Assembly: GCA_016712275.1 (NCBI GenBank)
Contig: JADJRI010000006.1
Coordinates: 1 to 64,000 of the forward strand
Reading direction: 5' to 3'
DNA length: 64,000 nucleotides
Source: Planctomycetota bacterium
GTDB lineage: Bacteria; Planctomycetota; Phycisphaerae; UBA1845; UTPLA1
Below, one piece after another: positions 37,604 through 47,555 of the stretch (position 1 is the stretch's first letter; the number at the start of each line of letters is the position of its first letter). Below the pieces are notes generated by a model. It worked only from the letters and a program-made list of their open reading frames with translations. It was not told where the DNA came from and ran no database searches. Position numbers and translations under genes: made by a program.

Positions 37604-38485
37604 GTGCCACGCAATATTCGACGCCGTTTATTCTTGCTATTTTCGACTTCGGTAACGATTGTTCCAATCTGTGTCGCGTTCTCCGCCGGTTGCACCGGGC
37701 TGGACCTTTTCCTCGGTCCCATTCTCAGCCTCTTTGGAAACGAGAACGCGAACGACAACCAGGTCAATCTGGGCATTGCTGTCGCCGAGCCGGCGGCCCC
37801 GGTTTCGGCGGCGCCGGGCGTTTCCACCATCATCCGTTGGGCCGACATTGCCGAAATCGATGGTACGGTTGTTCGCATTACCGCGCAGCGCCGCAGCGAT
37901 GAAGAGGAAGATACGGCCGACCCGATCGAACTTGTCGGCGACGGCACACTCGGTTCCGGTCGCGATGCACTGGCCGATGGCAACAATGACATTTTCGAAT
38001 GGGATGTCACGGGCGTTCGCGTCGGGACCTATGTCATCATCGCTACGATCGAATCACCGGACGGCACGATGAAGACAGTGATGTCTCGCGATCCGGACCG
38101 CGAGACCACCGGTGTCATCGTTGTAACGACCGCGCTGCCCGTTCCCACTTTCACTTTCACTGCGCCGGGTGCTGCGGATGAGACGGTCGTCACCGGCAAT
38201 GCGTTCAACATCACATGGACCGACAACGGCACCGACAATCCGGATGCGGTGGTCACCCTTGGACTCGATCCGGACTCCGACCGCGAAAACGGTAACGAGA
38301 TTATTCTGCTCACCGGCCAGCCCCTGAGCGAAAACGGAGACAATGGCACATTCGTTTTCAGTTTTGTGGATACCAACGGCGACACGGTGCCCGACGACAT
38401 CTACAACGTTTTTGTGATCGTCGATGACAATGCAAACGACCCGGTCCGGCTGACCGCTGCAGGCCAACTGGTGCTTAATCCTTGA
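37604..38485 (+). CDS. Putative lipoprotein with Ig-like domains
   Basis: A 293-residue protein starting at GTG 37604. The signal peptide ends in the lipobox FSAGC (Cys30). The mature protein is acidic and rich in Asp, Asn, Thr and Val. Two Ig/fibronectin-like segments of about 100 residues can be seen, the second beginning near PTFTFTAPGAADETVV and containing NITWTDNGTDNPDAVVTLG. This resembles surface-exposed planctomycete lipoproteins. No enzymatic motif is present; a structural or binding role is likely. Confidence 0.72.
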   Translation: MPRNIRRRLFLLFSTSVTIVPICVAFSAGCTGLDLFLGPILSLFGNENANDNQVNLGIAVAEPAAPVSAAPGVSTIIRWADIAEIDGTVVRITAQRRSDEEEDTADPIELVGDGTLGSGRDALADGNNDIFEWDVTGVRVGTYVIIATIESPDGTMKTVMSRDPDRETTGVIVVTTALPVPTFTFTAPGAADETVVTGNAFNITWTDNGTDNPDAVVTLGLDPDSDRENGNEIILLTGQPLSENGDNGTFVFSFVDTNGDTVPDDIYNVFVIVDDNANDPVRLTAAGQLVLNP

Positions 38486-38532
38486 CTAGAATTTCGGTGA
38501 TCATCATCAGCTAAGTCTTCCTCTTGCACTCC

Positions 38533-38560
38533 GCTCCGCCAAAATAAAAACGGGCGGAGC
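38533..38560. terminator. Hairpin between convergent genes
   Basis: GCTCCGCC (38533-38540) and GGCGGAGC (38553-38560) pair perfectly around an A-rich loop. It sits between the 3' ends of convergent genes and might end transcription from either side, although no T-run follows the stem. Confidence 0.4.
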
Positions 38561-38629
38561 ACTTGAGGACGATACATCGCAAGTTTTCATTATGAAGATG
38601 TAAGATGCCCTTTTGATTTCTACTATCAA

Positions 38630-39957
38630 TTAATCACGGGCCACAATCAATTCCGGTAGTGCCGGAAGCTCCGTTAGCACCCCTCCTACGCCACCTGCAG
38701 ATCCACTTACACCATCATTACCCGGCCCAAGATCCCCATTTCCCTTCGGTCCTTTACCGCCTCCAGCGCCAGCGGTTGCATTTCCAGCGGTCCCGCCTGC
38801 CCCCCCTGTACCGCCTCCACCCAATTTGCGCCCACCATTCCCACCATTTCCACCTGCACCCGCATTACCCGCGCCTCCGTTTCCACCGTTTCCGCCGTCA
38901 CCACCAAATCCGCCTTGTCCATATCCACCTGGGCCGCCAACACCCCCAACTCCTCCTGTACCGTTACCACCGTCTCCACCTTTTCCACCGTTACCAGCAG
39001 AACCGGATTGCGGTGGGCAACAATCTCCTCCATTACCGCCAATGCCACCCGCACCGCTTTGTCCAGTGCCGCCCACGCCACCTACTCCACCAGTTCCACC
39101 GGGATCACCCCTTCCGCCGCGCCCGCCCTCACCTCCAGCACCACCTGTAGCATTGCCTCCGCCCGTAGCGTCAGTTCCGCTTGTGCAATTTGCACCATTC
39201 GCGCCGTTACTTCCAGTTCCACCCGAACCAGTTGTTCCAGGAGGACCACGCTCACCTGGCGTTCCGGGACCACCTCGGGGCGACTCTTCATCTACAGTCG
39301 ATATTCGTGGCCAATTCATAATCGTTGCGTTCCCACCCGAGCCGCCTTCGCCGCCCGTGCCGCCTTGTTGACCTCGCATACGGGGGCTGCCTTCCCCTCC
39401 AACTCCGCCGGCACCACCAAATATCCCCTTTCCGGAGAAATCTCCTTTCACAATAACATCTCCTCCGCTTCCTCCATTCCCAGCGGATGCTCCGCCGTTT
39501 CCACCTCGACCTCCCATTAATTCTCCGCCTTCGCAGCGTACAATTGGGGCCTCAAGTACCAACGAACCACCATTGCCAGCTTCTGTAAGTTTCCCAAAGG
39601 CGTCTGCGCCATCGCCCGGTCGAAGTACTCCGGATACGACAATTTCTGTTTCAGATCGCAATACAATAGATACTCCATCCAATGCCCGATCTCTTGACAG
39701 AATACGCCCTCCTATCAGTGCTCCTTCAATATGAATTTGACCCTTGCAGTTAATTTCCAAATCGTTAACTGCTGTCAATGAAGTTGATGGAGAAATATGG
39801 AATGTGTCAGCACGAACAATTCCGGAAATTGAATTTGTCGTATTGTATTCAGTAACTTGTTTTGAAGTGTTCTGCCCAAAGGCATTAGCAGTGTATAAGA
39901 ATAGTGCGCTTATTGACAAAAAACTGTTCCATATGAATAGCCATTTTTCTTATGCAT
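38630..39957 (-). CDS. Glycine-rich PGRS/collagen-like secreted protein (frameshift in signal peptide)
   Basis: A protein of about 442 residues. The N-terminal 130 residues are ordinary beta-rich sequence (LEINCKGQIHIEGALIGGRI). The rest is dominated by GG-N/A/T/V triplets such as GGNGGAGNAGAGGNGGNGG, much like PE-PGRS or collagen-like proteins. A signal peptide is present. The best start is ATG 39957 with GGAG upstream. It reaches the long frame only if one A is added to the run at 39944-39948, giving MHKKKWLFIWNSFLSISALF. Without this a TTG at 39919 is the only start. Predicted cell-surface or matrix protein. Confidence 0.68.
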
Positions 39958-39958
39958 T

Positions 39959-40486
39959 AGTGATCGCTCCATATTAAGAATCACAGTCCGAGTAATATCT
40001 GGACTTTTTCTCAGGTGCCGTCAAAGAAGAAAACACAATCGTAATTGTCCTGCAATGGCTGCCAATTTACTCCGGCAGAAACTCGGGGGACCTCGGCAAT
40101 AAATAAATCCCGATCCACAAATGAACTCGTTGAAGAGCAAATACATGCGGGGACTGTTTAGGAATGAGCCAGGTGCAACGTGGGTTGGCTTTAATTTTGG
40201 ATAAGGCGACGGGGGGGGGGGGGATCGAGTCGACGTAGTAGAGATTCGCCAAGGTCGGCGAATTTCTTGGAGAAGGATGCACGAGGCCAGTGTGCATGGT
40301 TTCTCACAAATAGTCTTGATCGCCCGAATGCCATTTTACCGCTTTGATTGATCCGTTGTCAACGAAAATTCAAGCTGTTTCATTTTCAGGCTTCTCATGC
40401 AATACCTTGCATTCTTGACATCCCCAATCCCCTGAGATACGTTAATCGATCCTTCGGACGACCCTGGGTCGCCCGAATCCCGTGCT
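39959..40486. other. Intergenic region with G13 tract, no gene
   Basis: About 530 bases precede tRNA-Asp. Frames here are short and unconvincing. A run of 13 G residues at 40211-40223 is the longest homopolymer in the window, flanked by AT-rich sequence. The tRNA promoter must lie in the last part. Confidence 0.5.
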
Positions 40487-40560
40487 GGGGCTGTAGCTCA
40501 ATTGGTCAGAGCGCCGGCCTGTCACGCCGGAGGTTGCGGGTTCGAGCCCCGTCAGCCTCG
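40487..40560 (+). tRNA. tRNA-Asp (GTC)
   Basis: A 74-base cloverleaf. The acceptor GGGGCTG (40487-40493) pairs with CAGCCTC, including one G-T pair. The anticodon stem CCGGC/GCCGG encloses loop CTGTCAC, so the anticodon is GTC, aspartate. The T arm GCGGG-TTCGAGC-CCCGT is normal and the discriminator is G. CCA is not encoded. A terminator follows 12 bases later. Confidence 0.96.
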
Positions 40561-40572
40561 TAACCACCCAGC

Positions 40573-40607
40573 AAGCCCGGACATTCAGTTGTTCGGGCTT
40601 ATTTTTT
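40573..40607 (+). terminator. Rho-independent terminator after tRNA-Asp
   Basis: AAGCCCG (40573-40579) pairs with CGGGCTT (40594-40600) around a 14-base loop and is followed by ATTTTTT. It ends just before the 3' end of convergent folP. Confidence 0.8.
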
Positions 40608-40610
40608 GCA

Positions 40611-41516
40611 TCACGACGGGGCGATCGATTCGCAAACACGAATCACCGCCACCATGTCCGCCACATCATGCACCCGTACCATATCCACCCCGGACAAGGC
40701 ACAGCTAGCCACTGCCGCAGCCGTACCCATCAGCCGGGAATTCGATTTAGCCGCGCCGTGCGTCGATGGATTCGATTCTCCGGCCAGGTCCCCGATGAAT
40801 CGTTTTCGCGACGGACCGATCAACACCGGCCACCTGACGCCGAATGCGGCCGACGATTCGCGTAACAACGTCAGGTTGTGCGCAAGGGTTTTTCCGAATC
40901 CAATTCCCGGATCGACGATCATCTTGTTCGCCACGTCAACGCCTACGGCCAACAGCGCTGCGGCTCGCTCCTCAAAAAATGCTGAGACGTTCTGGACGAC
41001 ATTCTTGTATTGCGGCTGGTTCTGCATGTTTTCCGGCGTACCGAGCATGTGCATGGCGACAAAAGCGGCGCCGCTTTGTGCCAGCATGCCGGCCATTGCC
41101 GGATCGTGCCGTGCGGCTGACACGTCGTTCACCATGTCCGCGCCCGCATCCAATGCCGCCGCCGCGACCGCCGCGCTTCGCGTGTCAATCGAAATAGGCA
41201 GAGTTAGTCCGGATATCCGGGTTTCACGAATCACCGGCAACACCCGCGCCAGTTGCTCAGCGTCGGAGACTCCGACTGATCCCGGCCGCGTCGATTCGCC
41301 GCCAATGTCAATGACATCAGCGCCCGCCGCCGCCATCGCAATAGCATGCTGAACGGCCACATGTGTTTTCGCGAATCGCCCGCCATCGCTGAAGCTGTCC
41401 GGGGTCACGTTCAATATGCCCATGATCAGGCACCGCTCGCCGAATACGAGTTCGCCATGCGGCGTGGCAATGACGCGCTGAATGCGATTCGACCGTGCTG
41501 TGCTATGCTGAATCAC
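40611..41516 (-). CDS. folP: Dihydropteroate synthase
   Basis: FolP joins p-aminobenzoate to dihydropterin pyrophosphate in folate synthesis. The 301-residue protein has the pterin-binding motifs MGILNVTPDSFSDGG (near residue 32), ADVIDIGGESTRPG, PISIDTRSA, MVNDVSA and VDPGIGFGKT, and the C-terminal GPSRKRFIG and RVHDV. All are standard catalytic or substrate-contact segments. Residues up to about 20 are a short N-terminal extension; the GTG at 41516 is used. No other folate genes are nearby. It is transcribed towards the tRNA-Asp terminator. Confidence 0.95.
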   Translation of the reverse strand: MIQHSTARSNRIQRVIATPHGELVFGERCLIMGILNVTPDSFSDGGRFAKTHVAVQHAIAMAAAGADVIDIGGESTRPGSVGVSDAEQLARVLPVIRETRISGLTLPISIDTRSAAVAAAALDAGADMVNDVSAARHDPAMAGMLAQSGAAFVAMHMLGTPENMQNQPQYKNVVQNVSAFFEERAAALLAVGVDVANKMIVDPGIGFGKTLAHNLTLLRESSAAFGVRWPVLIGPSRKRFIGDLAGESNPSTHGAAKSNSRLMGTAAAVASCALSGVDMVRVHDVADMVAVIRVCESIAPS

Positions 41517-41575
41517 GCCACCATGATAGGCTGATGCGTGGTGACCTCAAAGCTGAACCAACTTGGATGCCGTGC

Positions 41576-41630
41576 TTCAGGTCTTGCGTGTGGAACAGGC
41601 TAATAGCCTGTTCCACACGCAAGACCTGAA
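41576..41630. repeat. Perfect 26-base palindrome (GGCTAATAGCC-centred)
   Basis: Left arm 41576-41601 and right arm 41605-41630 are perfectly complementary over 26 bases with an AAT loop. The centre equals that of the element at 16598-16650 read on the opposite strand. It lies between divergent folP and the TPR gene, so it is not a normal terminator for either. It is a dispersed palindromic element of unknown function. Confidence 0.85.
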
Positions 41631-41665
41631 AAGGCCTTCGATGTTCACTCATGACATAATCAAAC

Positions 41666-44226
41666 ATGACAGACAGCCGTGAAAGCAAAATCCCACAGTC
41701 CCTGGTACTGAAGCCCCCGCGCCAGCAAATCGCGATCATTCTCCTCGCCACTTGCGTCGCTGCTCTACTGGCAGGCAGGCCGTCGCTCAATTGCGGCTTC
41801 ACCAGCGGCGACGACCAGCGGTTCATCACCGATCATTCCCTCGTCGCCCACCCTTCGTTGGACAATGCCCTGAAGCTCCTCACCATCGTCCACGGCGATC
41901 TTTATCAGCCGTTGCCCATGCTAACTTTTCAGGCCAATTTCGCACTGGCCGAAAGCCAACCCAAAGATCGGTTCGGCATCAGCGCGTTCGTATTTCACCT
42001 CACCAACGTCGTGCTGCATGCGTTAAATGCTCTATTCGTGACATTGATCGCGCTCCGAATGTCCCGCCGCGCGTCCATCGCACTCATCACCGGGCTTCTA
42101 TTCGCGTGCCACCCGTTCGCCGCGGAAACGGTGGCATGGGTTTCGGGCCGCATGATGCTTCTCTCCACGACGTTCGCACTTGTTACGATATGGCTTTGCC
42201 TGTCTAGTCGGCCGCATAAACGATTTGCGGCCGGTGTCACATGGCTATTGTCGCTCGCCTCCAAGGTTCAGCCGGCCGTTCCGATTGCCGCCGCATGGAT
42301 CGACTACAAACAGCATGGAAAATTCGACCGCCGCACAACGCTTACACATTGCTTCCTGCTCCTCATGGCCCTTGCCGCGTCCGCTTTTGCAATTTTCACG
42401 TCGCGCCAAGCCGGTTTTGTCGGTGACGATACCGAGTTCAAGAGTTCGCCGGCGGTTCGAATTTTGCTCGCATCTCGCTACTATCTCGAAAACTACGTCG
42501 TTCCCGCCGGCCTTTCGCCTTGGGTGCCGCCGCCGGACGGTGTCGCCCTTGCTTCAGCCGAGTGCCTGATCGGCCTGGTCGAATGGATCGGCCTCCTTTT
42601 CATCGCGGTGCTTTGTCGCAAGCGTTTTCCGATCGCGACGCTCGGAATTGCGGCGTTCGCCATATTGCTGCTCCCATTTCTTGCTGCGCCCGCGGCACGT
42701 CGTTTCCTCGCGGCCGATCGCTATATGTATCTTCCCATCTTTGGTCTTCATCTCGCGGTTGCGTCACTGCTCGTCGCATTTTCCGACGCGGTCGACCGAC
42801 TGCTCAACCCGTCATTCATACATCGATTTCTCATCCTGCCAACGGCGGCCATTCTGCTGCCTTGCCTTCTTCTCTCCTGGACCGATTCGCTGGCCTGGAC
42901 CGACACCATCACCCGCGAAGAGCGCGCCGCTTTTGTCTATCCCGACAACCCTCTCACGCATTACGAACTGGCCAGCCTACAACTTCACCGGGCAGCCGCA
43001 TGATGCGCTTGATGTCATAACAAGGGCACGGAAACGCTGGCCCGAACACCCGCGATTGGCGGCGCAGGCTGGCGAAGCGTTTCGACTCTTGGAGGATTGG
43101 CCCGCCGCGGAACGCGACCTGCGGGAGGCCGCCGAAAAAATGCCCGGCCACACGATCACGCATTATCACCTGGCGCTTGTACTGGAACACCTGAATCGCG
43201 ACGAAGAATCCGTCCGGATTCTCGAATCACTGGTCGCAAGGAACCCCGGCTTTTTGCCCGCATGGACCGCAATCGGCCGATTGAGATGGGCGGCCGGTGA
43301 CGCTCAATCCGCGATCGATGCCTACGAATATGCCTTGAAAATCAACCCCAACCACCGCGGCGCCCTGTTGTCTCTCGCTGGGCTCTATGCTTCCAAACAG
43401 AATTGGCCCGCGGCGATTGATTTGCTCAACAAAATCACTGCCAGTGATTCAAGGGATGCACAGGCCGGCTTTCAACTCGCTGTTGCGCTGGTTCAGGTTG
43501 GGCGGCTCTCGGTGGCGTTTGACATATATTCCCGGTTGATTGAACATGACGACGCCAATACCGCACTGCGGTTCAATCGTGCCGCCGTGGCCGAACAGTT
43601 GGGCAACACGGCCGTCGCCGAGCAGGATTATCTATACGTTATCGCCGAGCGGCCGGAATTTATGGAGCCCTATGTCGCGCTTCACGAAATCCTCGCAGCG
43701 GAGCGACGGTTCGATCGAATGATAGAGCTGTGGCAGCATCGGGAGGCGGGGTTGCCGAAACACGATGACGCGAACGCGGCACTGATTTGGGCCTACTTAC
43801 TCGCGAACCAGTGGGAGCGTGCCGCGCCATTGCTTGAAGGTGTCGCCGACCATTCCCCGGTGGCAGGTATGGTGAGATGGGCGACGGCCTGCCATCTACT
43901 CATGGCGGGCGACGATGCGACACTTCGCGAATGGATCATGCAGAATCAGAGCGGCGGATTATCTGCTTTTGTGGCCGATGCCTCCGATGATTGGCGCATG
44001 CGGATCATTCAGTCGTCGATCGACGCGCTGCCCGATTCGATTAAGAAGTCCCGCGCGGGGCATGTATTTTTGGCGGAATTCCTCGTTATGCGAAATCAAA
44101 TCGATGCCGCCACGACGACACTTGAGCGAGTCGTCGCGGAGAACCCGGATGACCAGTGGGTCTCTTCGCGAATGACCGGATTCGCGAACTCAAGATGGAA
44201 AAGAAACGCCGGCACTACACCCGTGA
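41666..44226 (+). CDS. Multi-pass membrane protein with C-terminal TPR repeats (frameshifted)
   Basis: The N-terminal part has about 9-11 hydrophobic helices and carries DDQRFITDHSLVAHP in the first loop, the pattern of TMTC-like or PMT-type mannosyltransferase relatives. At about 42988-42992 the frame shifts (one extra G or two missing) and continues with TPR units: HPRLAAQAGEAFRLLEDWPAAERD, NPGFLPAWTAIGRLRWAAGDAQSAIDAYEYALKINPN and others, to about residue 850. The 3' end is unclear. A second break near 44178 would give RIRELKMEK and a tandem stop TGATAA at 44224. Without it the frame runs antisense into the cysteine desulfurase gene, which is implausible. Confidence 0.72.
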
Positions 44227-44254
44227 TAATCAATTTGCCCATTCGGCGAGCCGC

Positions 44255-45364
44255 TCAAATCGCCTTTTTCAACATGTCTATCACGCGATCGATTTCCTGC
44301 TCAGACGTCGGTCGGCCAACGCTGAACCGAATCGTTCCCACCGCCCGCTCGACCGAATAGCCCATCGCAGTCAACACGCGCGAGGGCTTGGCATCGCCCG
44401 CGTGACAGGCCGCCCCGGTCGATGCGTAGACGTTGTCCAGTTTCCCCAGAATTTCTCCGCCGACATGCCCCGGAAAGCTCACGCTCACCGTACTGGGAAC
44501 GCACTCTGTCGCATGCCCATTGAGCATTACCCGCTCGCCGAATGTCGCTTTCAGCCTGGACCAGAAGTGATCGCGCAGCCGGTGATGGCCCGGTTTCTTA
44601 AAATACTCAATTGACAACTCCGCCGCCTTGCCAAGCCCGACGGCCATCATCAGATTTTCCGTCCCGCCGCGTCGGCCGGATTCCTGCGCCGCGCCATGGA
44701 TCAGCGGCTCGATCCGTATCCCCTTGCGAACATACAAAGCGCCAATGCCCTTCGGCCCATAAAATTTGTGTCCGGCAATCGACAGAAAATCCGCATTCAT
44801 TTCATCTGCATTCACCGCAACTTTGCCGAGCGATTGTGCCGTATCGACATGAAACAAGATGCCTTTTGCGCGGGCAATCCGACCGATTTCGACGATCGGC
44901 TCCAGCGTTCCCACTTCATTTTGGGCATGCATCACGCTGATGAGAACCGTGTCGGGCCGAATCGCCGCCCGAATCGCCTCCGGATCAACCCATCCGGACA
45001 TGTCGGCACCAACCTCGGTATGCGTGTAACCCCATCGGCCAAGCCATTTCATCGGACCCAGTGTGGCCGGATGCTCGACATTCGTTGTCACGAAATGACG
45101 GCCGGCCGACTCGCGAAGCAGGGCCGCGCCCTTGATCGCCATGTTGCTCGCTTCGGTACCGCCGCTGGTGAAGATGATCTCTTCGGGCAAGCCGCCGACC
45201 ATCGCCGCAACCTGCTCACGCGCTGTCTCAATGGCCGTTCGAGATCGCTTGCCGAATGAATGGCCGCTGTTCGGGTTGCCGAATTCTTCCTGCATGAACG
45301 GCATCATCGCCTCGGCGACGGCCGGATCGACGGGGGTGGTGGCGTTGTAATCGAGGTAAATCAT
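44255..45364 (-). CDS. Cysteine desulfurase (NifS/IscS-type)
   Basis: A PLP-dependent enzyme that takes sulfur from cysteine for Fe-S clusters or tRNA thiolation. ATG 45364 starts MIYLDYNATTPVDPAV, the family N-terminus; an upstream start would add seven atypical residues. TSGGTEASNMAIKG, NEVGTLEP and HVDTAQSLGKV follow, then SIAGHKFYGPKG with the PLP Lys. YASTGAACHAGDAKPS carries the catalytic Cys loop, and VGTIRFSVGRPTSEQEIDRV ends the protein. Length about 369 residues is normal, slightly shorter than IscS. No isc or suf partners are adjacent. Its transcript converges on the TPR gene. Confidence 0.93.
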   Translation of the reverse strand: MIYLDYNATTPVDPAVAEAMMPFMQEEFGNPNSGHSFGKRSRTAIETAREQVAAMVGGLPEEIIFTSGGTEASNMAIKGAALLRESAGRHFVTTNVEHPATLGPMKWLGRWGYTHTEVGADMSGWVDPEAIRAAIRPDTVLISVMHAQNEVGTLEPIVEIGRIARAKGILFHVDTAQSLGKVAVNADEMNADFLSIAGHKFYGPKGIGALYVRKGIRIEPLIHGAAQESGRRGGTENLMMAVGLGKAAELSIEYFKKPGHHRLRDHFWSRLKATFGERVMLNGHATECVPSTVSVSFPGHVGGEILGKLDNVYASTGAACHAGDAKPSRVLTAMGYSVERAVGTIRFSVGRPTSEQEIDRVIDMLKKAI

Positions 45365-45515
45365 GACAGTCGTTTCGAGATACAAGTTCAGGGTATCGAG
45401 TCAGGAATCTGTATGAGTGGCGATTCGAACATCGGGACGAAGTTCCTAATTCAATGAGTGCGTCACCAGGCCGATCGATTGCAACCGATCGCCCTCAATC
45501 GCCGATGACCATTAT

Positions 45516-47447
45516 ATGGCGAAGCTTCGCACCAGCACACCCGCTCCGCGCGCCGAAACTCACGTTCTGGCCGTCATTCTGGCCCGCGCCCGGCAGTAAG
45601 GCCTACCCTCGAAGAACATTCTCCCGATCGCTGGTCGGCCGATGATCGCGCACACGATCGAGCAGGCGAAGGCTGCGAATCGGGTGAATGCAGTTTGTGT
45701 GACAACCGACCTTTCCATGGCCGCCGATGTCGCCCGTAAATTGGGCGTCTATGTTGTGGATCGCCCGCCCGAACTGGCCGGCGACGCTGCGACGGTCGAT
45801 TCGGCCGTTCGGCATGCCGTGGAAACCTACGAGCAATTTCGAAAGCCCGTGACCCATGTCGTAATTCTTTACGGCAATGTTCCCGTTCGCGCGCCGGGAA
45901 TTATCGATCTTGCCGTCGAGCACCTGATGAAAACCGGCTGTGACAGCGTGCGAAGCATCTCGCCGGTCGACAAGCAGCATCCCGACTGGCTGCACAGGCT
46001 GGAAGGCGACAAGCTCGTTCAATTTCGAAAAAACTCGATCTATCGACGGCAGGATTTGGAGCCGCTTTTTTATCATGATGGCGCTGTTCTGGCGGTTACC
46101 CGCTCCTCTCTTTTTTTAACCAGTCGCGATGACAACCACGCGTTCCTGGGGAAAGATCGTCGGGCGGTCGTGTCGTCGGGCGGACCGACGGTCGATGTCG
46201 ATTCACCGGCGGACATGGCGGTGGCGGAGGGCATACTAGCAGCAAGGGCTACATCATTAGGCATGCAAGTGGAACAGGGCCTTGATACAGTTACGTTAAC
46301 TGATGCAAGCAGGGGTGGGGGAGTCGAGTCGAAATCGGTCAATGCAAGTTCTCAATGCCCCGCAATTCAAATCGCAAATCGTACGATCGGCGATTTGCAA
46401 TCGACTTTCATCATCGCCGAAGCCGGTGTCAACCACGACGGCTCGGTCGACAAGGCCAAGGCACTCATCGAGGCTGCAAAGGCCGCCGGCGCCGATGCGG
46501 TGAAATTCCAGTACTTCATTTCCGATCATCTCGTCGCCGAAAACACACCCACCTGCGATTACCAGATCCAGAACGATTCGGGCGCGAGAAATCAACGCGA
46601 GTTGCTTCGTCGGCTTGAATTAAACGAGGGCGAATTCCGCGAACTCGCCAAGTGTGCCCGAGACGTTGGAATATTCTTTCTCGCGACGCCCTTTGGCATC
46701 GACGAATTGCATTTTCTCACAAACGACCTGCGAGTTCCCGCGATCAAAATTGCCTCGCCAGACATCATCAACATTCCGTTGCTGACGGCCGCCTGTGAAG
46801 CCGACTTGCCCATCATCCTCTCCACCGGAGCCAGCCACGAATCCGAGATCTCACGGGCCGTTGATCTCATTCGTCGTTGCGGCGCGGCCGGCCGACTGGC
46901 ACTGTTGCACTGTGTATCGTCGTATCCGACGCCGCGAGGCGATGCACGACTTCGCTCGATCGCCGCGCTCAAAAGCCATGAGCACTTTGGCGTTCCCACC
47001 GGCTTTAGCGATCACACCGCCGAAATCGAAACCGGAGCTGCCGCAGTCTTCGCCGGTGCAGCCATTTTGGAAAAGCACCTGACCCTCGACAGAACCGCGA
47101 AAGGCCCCGATCACTTCTTTTCTCTCGAACCCTCCCAGTTACGCGACTTCGTCACGGCGGTTCGGGCGGCGGAGGTGTCGATGGGTAACGGTTACCTAGA
47201 GCCTTCACCGGCGGAGCTTCAGGTCCGCGAACTCGCCCGCGGTCGCATCCTGGCCCGCCGCGCAATATCCGCCGATGAGATCATTCGCAACGACATGCTG
47301 ACCGTGCGCCGCGCGCCCGTGGGCATTTCCGCAGCCTTGTGGAACACCGTTATCGGCTCCCGCGCAGCGACATTCATTAGCGCCGACAGTCCGATTACGC
47401 CGTCGATGTTGCAGACCGACCGCACCGACTCCGCGGCCGTTTCGTAA
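45516..47447 (+). CDS. NeuA-NeuB-type fusion: CMP-sugar synthetase plus nonulosonate synthase (internal stop)
   Basis: Residues 1-250 are an acylneuraminate cytidylyltransferase and residues about 300-640 a NeuB-type condensing enzyme (FIIAEAGVNHDGSVDKAKAL, KFQYF, GFSDHTAE) with a C-terminal SAF domain (RRAISADEIIRNDML). Together they would make and activate a nonulosonic acid (sialic, legionaminic or pseudaminic type) for surface glycans. From ATG 45516 the frame reads ILARARQ then TAA (45597-45599). Removing one C (45589-45591) and adding one G (45600-45601) turns this into ILARAGSKGLPSKN, the conserved nucleotide-binding motif, so a paired sequencing error is likely. The linker between domains is encoded by a palindromic repeat, and fusion of these two activities in one chain is uncommon. 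Confidence 0.78.
46374..46398. repeat. Hairpin element in the NeuA-NeuB linker
   Basis: GCAAATCG (46374-46381) and CGATTTGC (46391-46398) form a perfect 8-base stem with a 9-base loop. It codes for part of the linker (QIANRTIGDLQS) exactly between the two enzyme domains. It resembles the short-period repeats found between genes elsewhere in the window. Confidence 0.5.
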
Positions 47448-47555
47448 GCTTAATTTTATGGTGAATAATCGGCCCAATCGGACCGAGATAACGCCAGACG
47501 TGTCGCGCTCTGATGGGCGCGATCATTTAGCCATCGTACCGGTTGAGGTCGACCC

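Noticed and set aside
38826..39520. Proline- and threonine-rich plus-strand frames opposite the glycine-rich gene
   Set aside because: They arise from the complement of GG-x codons; the minus strand has the signal peptide and ribosome-binding site.
40067..40297. Minus-strand frame upstream of tRNA-Asp
   Set aside because: It runs through the G13 tract as a proline/arginine stretch and has no domain or ribosome-binding site.
44156..44614. Forward frame extending the TPR protein into the cysteine desulfurase gene
   Set aside because: Only its first 20 residues look like a TPR end; the rest is antisense to a conserved enzyme.
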